A stretch of DNA of 19,244 bases from Bacillota bacterium (GTDB lineage Bacteria > Bacillota > Clostridia > Lachnospirales > Lachnospiraceae). The stretch is taken from positions 1 to 19,244 of the forward strand of contig JAGFXQ010000042.1 of assembly GCA_017861355.1 (NCBI GenBank), read 5' to 3'. Below are positions 13,876 through 19,244 of this stretch, piece after piece (the stretch's first letter is position 1; each line of letters opens with the position of its first letter). Under the pieces are notes generated by a model. The model saw only the letters and a list, made by a program, of their open reading frames with translations. It searched no databases and had not been told where the DNA came from. Both the position numbers and the translations under genes were made by a program.

Positions 13876-14223
13876 CTATTTGCCTAATTTTCTGGCAATA
13901 TTATTGTTGAGTTGCTCACGCCATTTATCTCGATAATTCTTAGCTCCTTCTTCGCCGACCAGCGCCAGACAAAAGCCGGTGATGTCATCACCCAGAACCT
14001 CTTGAACACTCTGACCATCCGTCGCCGTCTCCTCGAGTAATCCAAGCACGCCGTCAAGAATAGGCATGAGGTTGCGCCCGGTGAAATCGGAGTGAGGCCA
14101 AAGATTAGCCTTGATTTTCTCCCAAGCAACTTGATAATCAACCGGAAGCTTTTTAGCTCGTTTTTCAAAAGCCTTATATTCATTCGTAATATCACTTCCT
14201 GTAACTTTATCCCAGAAATTCAT
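13876..14223 (-). CDS. DUF1048 family protein (first copy)
   Basis: A 115-residue soluble helical protein of DUF1048. Shared landmarks with its neighbour are KRAKKLPVDYQVAWEKIK, a middle ILDGVLGLLEETATDG and DDITGFCLALVGEE. The ATG lies 2 bases after the PadR stop codon, and its ribosome binding site AAGGAGAGG lies inside the end of the PadR gene, so PadR and this protein are translationally linked. The two copies share layout but have diverged widely, so the duplication is old or they were inherited as a pair. Function unknown. Confidence 0.87.
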   Translation of the reverse strand: MNFWDKVTGSDITNEYKAFEKRAKKLPVDYQVAWEKIKANLWPHSDFTGRNLMPILDGVLGLLEETATDGQSVQEVLGDDITGFCLALVGEEGAKNYRDKWREQLNNNIARKLGK

Positions 14224-14225
14224 AA

Positions 14226-14546
14226 TTACCTCTCCTTTAACTCATCGATTTTTGATGATACAAATTCCCATCTCTCCCAGAAACACCGCAGTTCCTCGCG
14301 ACCCGTTTCATTGAGTGAGAAAAACTTTCGTGGCGGTCCCATATCGGATGGCTTTTTCTCAATGTCCACAAGTTTATTTTTCTCTAGTCGCACCAATATA
14401 GTATAAACAGTCCCATCCACAACATCCGAAAATCCGAGGGCATTCAGCCGCTTCGTGATCTCGTAACCGTAGATTTCCTCGTGGCTGATAATCTCAAGGA
14501 CGCAGCCTTCCAGTACACCCTTTAACATCTCTGTGATATTTTCCAA
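14226..14546 (-). CDS. PadR family transcriptional regulator
   Basis: A 106-residue winged-helix regulator. EEIYGYEITKRL, then DGTVYTILVRLEKNKLV (recognition helix and wing region, residues about 44-60) and MGPPRKFFSLNETGREEL are classic PadR features; the C-terminal helix serves dimerisation. It starts with TTG at 14546, preceded by GAGGTG at good spacing; the first ATG, six codons later, would cut into the first helix. It leads an operon with two DUF1048 genes. Short direct repeats lie over and after its promoter, suggesting autorepression. PadR proteins of this kind commonly respond to toxic planar or phenolic compounds and control efflux pumps, and a DrrAB-like exporter lies just downstream. 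Confidence 0.94.
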   Translation of the reverse strand: MENITEMLKGVLEGCVLEIISHEEIYGYEITKRLNALGFSDVVDGTVYTILVRLEKNKLVDIEKKPSDMGPPRKFFSLNETGREELRCFWERWEFVSSKIDELKER

Positions 14547-14562
14547 TCAAATCACCTCTTCA

Positions 14563-14576
14563 CTATTTAGTATCAC
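14563..14576. promoter_or_regulatory. Putative PadR site, promoter-distal copy
   Basis: CTATTTAGTATCAC here and CTATATAGTATCAC at 14602-14615 are identical at 13 of 14 positions and 39 bases apart. This copy lies in the leader between transcription start and the PadR ribosome binding site. Repetition near a regulator gene suggests binding sites for that regulator. Confidence 0.45.
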
Positions 14577-14601
14577 TGATATTCTGTATTACTTACTACC
14601 G

Positions 14602-14615
14602 CTATATAGTATCAC
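14602..14615. promoter_or_regulatory. Putative PadR site, copy over the -10
   Basis: CTATATAGTATCAC covers the -10 hexamer of the PadR promoter. It is flanked by imperfect inverted arms CTACCGC and GCAGTAG. Binding here would block transcription, which fits autorepression. Confidence 0.45.
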
Positions 14616-14634
14616 GCAGTAGCGATGTTGTCAA
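14606..14634 (-). promoter_or_regulatory. Promoter of the PadR-DUF1048 operon
   Basis: On the minus strand TTGACA (14629-14634) and TACTAT (14606-14611) are 17 bases apart. The -35 is perfect and the -10 matches 4 of 6 positions. Confidence 0.65.
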
Positions 14635-14672
14635 TACATCTTCTAAATATTTTTTCGCATCTGCAGAAAGGG

Positions 14673-14685
14673 CCACAAAATGTGG
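14673..14685. promoter_or_regulatory. Short perfect palindrome upstream of the alkylsulfatase gene
   Basis: CCACA (14673-14677), AAA, TGTGG (14681-14685) form a perfect inverted repeat about 70 bases before the start at 14755. It lies in the divergent space between the PadR promoter and this gene. It could be an operator; I found no convincing -35/-10 for the alkylsulfatase gene. Confidence 0.3.
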
Positions 14686-14754
14686 GATGGAATCACTTCA
14701 ATGCGTAAATTGCATAAAATAATGTAAAATACCTAAATGTAGGCGAAGCTTCAA

Positions 14755-16686
14755 ATGCAATGGAACAATGAACGGAATATGCATACCAACCGAGGTTTAA
14801 GAAAAGATGCAACCCATGAAACGGTTCAAGAGAATACAACTGTTTATGAGAATATGATACCGAGTAAAATAAACCTGGAAAGTCATTTTGCTAAAGCAGG
14901 AATGCTTGCAGATGCAAGTATGTCTGTCATTCGGGGGGGAAATCAGATCGTTCCTGTATGGGATTTAAGGAGTTACTCCTTTCTTCATGATCATTGGATA
15001 CCATACACAGTAAATCCAAAGCTATGGGCACAAGGAAACTTGAATCTAAATGCTGGATTATTTATGGTCACTGATAACATCTATCAAATCCGCGGTTTAG
15101 ATCTCGCTAATATGACCTTCATCAGAGGAAATACCGGCTGGATTATTATTGATTGTTTAAGTACCAAAGAAACTGCTGAAGCAGCGATTCAATTTGTTAA
15201 TCGCTATTTTGGCGAATTTCCCATCCATGCAGTTATTATTACCCATTCACACGAGGACCATTATGGTGGAATCTCAGCTGTGATCGATCATTTTGCTGAT
15301 GAAGATGCTATGATCTATGTCCCTGTTAATTTTACTGATCATGTGATCGAGGAAAATGTAACTGCCGGTATTGCAATGTCACGACGTGGAATATATCAAT
15401 TTGGTGTAGAATTATTCCGCGATCCGAAGGGGCAGATCGACGATGGGATTGGGAAAACACAATCGATCGGAACAGTTACCTTCTCTCGAAATGTCCAGGA
15501 AATAACAGAAGCACACACAGTAAAAGTGATAGATGGGATTGATTTTGAATTTCTTCTAGCCTTAGATACGGAAGCACCTTCCGAAATGTTTGTATACATA
15601 CCGGGGGAGCTTTCCTTATGCATCGCAGAGGATTGTAATGCTACACTTCATAATTTATTGACGTTACGAGGTGCAAAGGTCAGAGATGCTGCAGCTTGGG
15701 CAAAGAGTATTCAGAATGCAATCGATCTGTGGGGTGATACCCTAACAACGGTATTTGGTGTCCACAATTGGCCACGTTTTGGTAATCAAGATTGTATTGA
15801 TTATCTCGAGAAGCAAAGAGATGTATATCAATATATCAATGACCAAACCTTGAGATTAATTAATAAAGGATACACGTTGGAAGAGGTCGGAAGAATGGTT
15901 AAGCTCCCGGCTAGCCTTTCTGAAGAATGGTATAATAGTGAATTCTACGGAACGGTCATCCATAACGCCAAAGCAGTCTATCAGCGATATCTTGGTTGGT
16001 ATAACGGCAATCCAGTGAATCTCAATAAATTACTTCCCCAGGAAGCCGCAAAAAAGTATGTGGAGTATATGGGTGGCGAAGAACGTGTATTAGAGAAAGC
16101 CAGGAAATCGTTCGAAGGTGGAGAATATCAATGGGTTGCAGAAATTACGAAACACGTTATATTTGCCAACCCGGATCATAAGGAAGCAAAGCTGCTTTGT
16201 GCCGATGCACTGGAACAATTAGGTTATGTTGCAGAATCAGGAATCTGGAGAAATGAATATTTGATGGGAGCTCAGGAACTACGGTACGGTGTTATCCCAA
16301 TCAATGAAGCTTTTATTTCTTATGATGTATTAGAAAATATCCCTCTGGGAAATATCTTATATTTACTCAGTATCCGAATCGATGGATTAAAAGCAGGGGA
16401 GCTTAATTATAAGATTAATTTCATTATTACAGAAAGAAATGAAAAAGCAACAACAGAGGTAAAGCGAGGGGTATTCCGATATTTATCTGATAAGCTTTCT
16501 GAGACTGCTGCTGTCACCGTTACCATGCCTAAAGAAGTGTTATATGAATTGGTTACAAGTAATGAATCGCCAGATACTTCAAGAATTATCATAGAGGGAG
16601 ATATCGATCAATGGAATGTTTTTCTATCACTGTTGGATCGGATCGATCCGAATTTTAATATCATGACACCGATTCGTGATAATTAA
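14755..16686 (+). CDS. Alkylsulfatase-family metallo-beta-lactamase-fold hydrolase
   Basis: A 643-residue hydrolase of the SdsA1/YjcS/BDS1 group, which splits linear primary alkyl sulfates (such as dodecyl sulfate) into alcohol and sulfate with two zinc ions. The metal ligands are in place: THSHEDHYGG gives His164, His166, Asp168 and His169; Glu273 and Glu292 (AEDCNATLHN) and His337 (GVHNWP) match SdsA1 spacing as I remember it. LLTLRGAKVRDAAAW is a strong family signature. After the catalytic domain come the helical dimerisation region (about 375-505) and a C-terminal SCP2-like sterol-carrier fold (about 520-643). No signal peptide is visible, unlike the secreted bacterial enzymes, so it is probably cytoplasmic. 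The ATG at 14755 has only a weak AGGCGA upstream; ATG at codon 9 is an alternative. It is the only plus-strand gene here and appears monocistronic. Confidence 0.93.
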   Translation: MQWNNERNMHTNRGLRKDATHETVQENTTVYENMIPSKINLESHFAKAGMLADASMSVIRGGNQIVPVWDLRSYSFLHDHWIPYTVNPKLWAQGNLNLNAGLFMVTDNIYQIRGLDLANMTFIRGNTGWIIIDCLSTKETAEAAIQFVNRYFGEFPIHAVIITHSHEDHYGGISAVIDHFADEDAMIYVPVNFTDHVIEENVTAGIAMSRRGIYQFGVELFRDPKGQIDDGIGKTQSIGTVTFSRNVQEITEAHTVKVIDGIDFEFLLALDTEAPSEMFVYIPGELSLCIAEDCNATLHNLLTLRGAKVRDAAAWAKSIQNAIDLWGDTLTTVFGVHNWPRFGNQDCIDYLEKQRDVYQYINDQTLRLINKGYTLEEVGRMVKLPASLSEEWYNSEFYGTVIHNAKAVYQRYLGWYNGNPVNLNKLLPQEAAKKYVEYMGGEERVLEKARKSFEGGEYQWVAEITKHVIFANPDHKEAKLLCADALEQLGYVAESGIWRNEYLMGAQELRYGVIPINEAFISYDVLENIPLGNILYLLSIRIDGLKAGELNYKINFIITERNEKATTEVKRGVFRYLSDKLSETAAVTVTMPKEVLYELVTSNESPDTSRIIIEGDIDQWNVFLSLLDRIDPNFNIMTPIRDN

Positions 16687-16733
16687 GGATAACCACCGAG
16701 AATATAAGAGAGCAGTCGCATTAAGGTTTATCC
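16687..16733 (+). terminator. Weak stem-loop after the alkylsulfatase stop
   Basis: GGATAACC (16687-16694) and GGTTTATCC (16725-16733) can pair with one bulged base, starting right after the stop codon. A crossing alternative, CCGAG (16696-16700) with CTCGG (16733-16737), shares bases with it. No T-run follows. Termination here is uncertain. Confidence 0.25.
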
Positions 16734-16854
16734 TCGGAAATTAAATGGATCAGCTCCCCATACACACTGTTTGCCGGACAGATATCTTTTCGGCAAACAG
16801 TGTATTATGGAGAACTGATCCATCTTCCTGTTTTATATATTTTGCGACAGTCTC
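16708..16854. mobile_element. Possible MITE-like remnant enclosing the long hairpin
   Basis: GAGAGCAGTCGCA (16708-16720) and TGCGACAGTCTC (16843-16854) are imperfect inverted repeats facing inward at the ends of a 147-base segment that holds the long hairpin. ATAT occurs just outside each end (16703-16706 and 16855-16858 read ATAT), but the spacing differs by two bases, so a target duplication is not clear. There is no coding content. This could be a small non-autonomous element or coincidence in an intergenic region. Confidence 0.25.
16745..16823 (-). repeat. Long hairpin, arms of 32 and 33 bases, between convergent genes
   Basis: Arms 16745-16776 and 16791-16823 form about 32 pairs around a 14-base loop containing AGATATCT. 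In minus-strand RNA the arms pair fully except one bulged A and three G-U pairs; in plus-strand RNA the same three positions are C-A mismatches. The minus-strand gene ending at 16908 would carry it about 85 bases past its stop. It may act as a 3' structure or terminator for the surface-protein mRNA, or shield the convergent genes from each other. Neither side has a strong T-run. Confidence 0.8.
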
Positions 16855-16907
16855 ATATTTAAAATATCATTTTTCCACTAAAACAATCCGATTCGTTATT
16901 GATCAGA

Positions 16908-19244
16908 TTATTTCGTTAAAAGATTATAGATCACCTGAGCTGACTCTGATCTGGTAACTGCGGTCTTCGGGGAGAGCTTCTTACCGCTTCCTCCCATGAT
17001 ACCGGTCTTGGTCATCAGAGTTACCGCCTTCTTCGATGACGAAGATACCTGTTTTGCATCGCCGTAGGTAGACAGTTCTTTCCCTGTTTCTCCCTGTGGT
17101 AATGCATCGATTGCCTTCAGTGCATTGTATGCCAGGACAGCCATCTCTTGTCTGGTAATCTCATTTTCCGGTTTGAATTTATTGTCACTTACCTTGCCGC
17201 ATAAGCCAAGCCTCTTTGCAGCCGACAGGTAGCCGGCATAAGTTGTACTTCCCGCATCTGCAAAGTTATTCTTCGGCTTCTTATCCGGTGCAATGTCATA
17301 AGCCTTCATCAGCATAACCAGAAACTCTCCACGGGTTACCTTTGCTTTCGGGCTAAACGTTCCCTTGTCGGTACCTGCCATAATTCCTCTTGCAGCGACA
17401 AAGCCAACTGCCTTACTATAACTGGCATCGGAAGGCACATCCTTGAAGCTTACCTTATTGTAACCTATGGCATAGGTTGAAAAATGATTTGTATTAAAGC
17501 TGATTGTGCCCGTCTCCGGATGATATACACAATTGCGTACGGTTACTGCTTCTCCCTTGTCATTGATGTAATAAATCACAAGCGCATTCGTATCCTCTCC
17601 TTTACCCGGAGTATAAGGTACTGTTACAGTAACATCCTTTTTAAACTGAGATATGGTCTGACTACCATTCTTAACAAGGAAACTGAACACCGGCCTGTCA
17701 CCGACCAGCTGCTGAGCTTCTTTTGAAAGATTGGCTTCTTCTACTCTGGCAGCCGTAACTACTAAATCAGCTCCGGATGTGCCGGACAGGGTAGAAAGAT
17801 CTTTGGCGTCAAAACTGATGGAGGCTACCGGAGTTGATACGGTAAGAACTCCGATCTTATTCTCCTCCGCCTTCTTCAATGCTTCACTGGGTATGCTGGT
17901 CTCAACCGAATTTGCTGTAGCCGGAGCTTCGACACGGATCTCCACGGTAGCAATCTTGCCCTTTTGTTTCTTCGCAGCATTATTAGCATCAGTGATTGCA
18001 CTCATTACCTGATCCAATGCTACTTCTGCAACCGCCATATTGCCATCTTGGACACTTGCTGTCGTAACTGCGAACCCAGTCGCTCTCTTATCTCCCCCAA
18101 AAGGTACTACGGCCGGTTCCTTGATCTTAACTTCCTCAACTGGGGGTTTAGCCTCCGGTGTGTCACTATCATCGGAATTGTTGTTACCTCCCTGACTACT
18201 GTCATCAAGAACAGTTCCGGCAAGTACTATGTTGTTGTATCCGTCTAATGCCAGTTCAATCTTGTAAGCTCCGGTTCCGATGGTGGATGCAGGAATAACA
18301 ATCTTACCATCTTTCACAGACCCGTCAGGTAAAGCAGCACCATTCACCATAATCAGGGCTTTACGGGCGGATTTCTCAACACAGTCAAGGAACTTTGTCT
18401 TATAGTCGCCGTCTTTCAGTTCAATCACATATTCTTTACCCCTAATCGGAGCATTACTGGTTATGATAGTGTCAGTCGGTGCATCCATGGCACCTTCCTG
18501 AACTTCTGCCTTCATAGATACATTCTTAACCATAAAGGTACCAGGTACCATACTTGGTCCGGACAGTAAGAATTTAAGCAAAATCGGATTACTGCCGTTT
18601 GTAAGAGTTGAATTAATGGTATAATTAAACTCCTGCCAGGTTTCGGCCTTCAGGTTCAAAGTCTGTTCCAGTGTTACCGCCCAACTATTATCCTCTTGGA
18701 TATTTACCAAAGCGGAATTATCATATTGCGATTTCGCTTGAAAACTAAGATGATAGGTAATGCCTTTCTTAACGGATACCGGAATATACAGCATACTCAT
18801 ATAATTCAGTGAATTCGTGACCGTCTGACTTGTAATTACTCCGTCAATATTTGCCGCAGGAGTAACTACACTTGTATTCAGGTTGTTCACCCATTCGGAT
18901 GCATCCGTCTTAATCGGCTCCAAATTAATGCCACTATAATCAAGCGTCACATTATTATTGGTGGTTCGAATCAATCGGATATTATCCACGGACACAGTAG
19001 TTCCATTCTCAAAAGTAAGAGAAAATACTGCTTCTTTATCGGTTATTCCTTTGGTCATAGCGAAATTCACCGAATAGTCTTTTCTGGTAGAGGCTTCTGT
19101 TATATCAAGAACCTGTTTCACATATACCTTGGACCCATCCAGGTTCGTAAGTGCCACAGTAACCTTGGTAGCTTTGTCAGAGGATAAATTCAATCCAAGC
19201 TGATAGATATCTGATTGTTGTAACCAAATACCCTTCTGGTAAAG
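16908..19244 (-). CDS. SLH-domain surface protein with carbohydrate-binding modules (N-terminus beyond window)
   Basis: 778 residues of a cell-surface protein are visible; the frame is open at the right edge. From the N-terminal side come the end of one jelly-roll carbohydrate-binding module (ending SVDNIRL), a second CBM4/9-like module (about residues 110-250, ending MVKNVSM), an Ig-like segment with KEYVIELKDGDYK, an Asn/Ser/Asp/Pro linker (coded near 18100-18215), a beta-rich domain ending TNHFSTYAIGY, and three SLH repeats in the last 181 residues. The SLH repeats show FKDV with TRGEF, FADA with TRQEM, and TRSES as the third anchor. SLH repeats hold proteins on pyruvylated wall polymers. 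The missing part may be a glycoside hydrolase, since CBM4/9 modules usually accompany one; that is inference. An internal TTG at 19193 is not a true start because coding continues upstream. Confidence 0.92.
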   Translation of the reverse strand, partial: LYQKGIWLQQSDIYQLGLNLSSDKATKVTVALTNLDGSKVYVKQVLDITEASTRKDYSVNFAMTKGITDKEAVFSLTFENGTTVSVDNIRLIRTTNNNVTLDYSGINLEPIKTDASEWVNNLNTSVVTPAANIDGVITSQTVTNSLNYMSMLYIPVSVKKGITYHLSFQAKSQYDNSALVNIQEDNSWAVTLEQTLNLKAETWQEFNYTINSTLTNGSNPILLKFLLSGPSMVPGTFMVKNVSMKAEVQEGAMDAPTDTIITSNAPIRGKEYVIELKDGDYKTKFLDCVEKSARKALIMVNGAALPDGSVKDGKIVIPASTIGTGAYKIELALDGYNNIVLAGTVLDDSSQGGNNNSDDSDTPEAKPPVEEVKIKEPAVVPFGGDKRATGFAVTTASVQDGNMAVAEVALDQVMSAITDANNAAKKQKGKIATVEIRVEAPATANSVETSIPSEALKKAEENKIGVLTVSTPVASISFDAKDLSTLSGTSGADLVVTAARVEEANLSKEAQQLVGDRPVFSFLVKNGSQTISQFKKDVTVTVPYTPGKGEDTNALVIYYINDKGEAVTVRNCVYHPETGTISFNTNHFSTYAIGYNKVSFKDVPSDASYSKAVGFVAARGIMAGTDKGTFSPKAKVTRGEFLVMLMKAYDIAPDKKPKNNFADAGSTTYAGYLSAAKRLGLCGKVSDNKFKPENEITRQEMAVLAYNALKAIDALPQGETGKELSTYGDAKQVSSSSKKAVTLMTKTGIMGGSGKKLSPKTAVTRSESAQVIYNLLTK

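Noticed and set aside
13884..14195. Second minus-strand reading frame inside the first DUF1048 gene
   Set aside because: It is a frame-shifted shadow; the DUF1048 frame has a good ribosome binding site and family features.
16745..16957. Plus-strand ORF of 70 codons starting in the long hairpin
   Set aside because: Its first part is the hairpin itself, it lacks a ribosome binding site, and it runs into the 3' end of the surface-protein gene.
1..19244. CRISPR array, tRNA, rRNA or riboswitch
   Set aside because: No regularly spaced repeats, cloverleaf-like genes or known aptamer patterns were seen in the intergenic regions.

Overview
The window reads as a low-GC, Gram-positive anaerobe of the Lachnospiraceae / Clostridium cluster XIVa type. 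The reasons are AGGAGG ribosome binding sites, YesM/YesN-type two-component genes, sugar-binding lipoproteins, a CIRCE element, a PadR-DUF1048 locus, a Cys-rich KTR protein and an SLH-anchored surface protein with carbohydrate-binding modules. This placement is inferred from gene content; there is no rRNA. Every gene is on the minus strand except one alkylsulfatase-like gene, so transcription runs mostly from right to left.

Positions 1-6465 (right to left) form a sugar sensing and uptake region. A promoter near 6582-6611 leads into a tightly overlapping trio: an AraC-type response regulator (4843-6465), a YesM-like histidine kinase (3491-4846) and a YtfQ-like sugar-binding lipoprotein (2431-3498). 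A second promoter (2272-2300) leads into a second YtfQ-like binding lipoprotein (1206-2246) and a YtfR-like ABC ATPase (1-1025, cut by the window edge). The layout suggests a three-component sensor, with an extracellular binding protein working with kinase and regulator, that controls a galactofuranose-type sugar transporter. The kinase lacks the usual first membrane helix.

Positions 6619-10273 hold a DUF421/DUF4363 membrane pair (6619-7727), a strong terminator (7804-7849) and lon (7915-10182). A near-perfect CIRCE element (10201-10227) lies just upstream of the lon ribosome binding site, implying control by the heat-shock repressor HrcA.

Positions 10298-11472 hold a TetR regulator and a nitroreductase in one operon, with a dyad operator between the -35 and -10. 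Positions 11498-13173 hold a DrrA/DrrB-like ABC exporter with its own promoter and terminator. Positions 13201-14634 hold a PadR regulator (TTG start, near-identical direct repeats over its promoter), two DUF1048 paralogues and a small Cys-rich KTR protein whose stop codon lies inside its terminator. PadR-DUF1048 genes often accompany DrrAB-type exporters, so this block and the exporter are probably functionally linked.

Positions 14755-19244 hold a plus-strand alkylsulfatase-family metallo-hydrolase facing a large minus-strand SLH surface protein whose N-terminus lies beyond the window. Between them lies a hairpin with arms of 32 and 33 bases whose arm differences all become G-U pairs (plus one bulged base) in minus-strand RNA. 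Imperfect short inverted repeats flank it, giving it a MITE-like look. No tRNA, rRNA, CRISPR array, riboswitch or intact transposase was seen, and no stretch over 300 bases lacks a gene.
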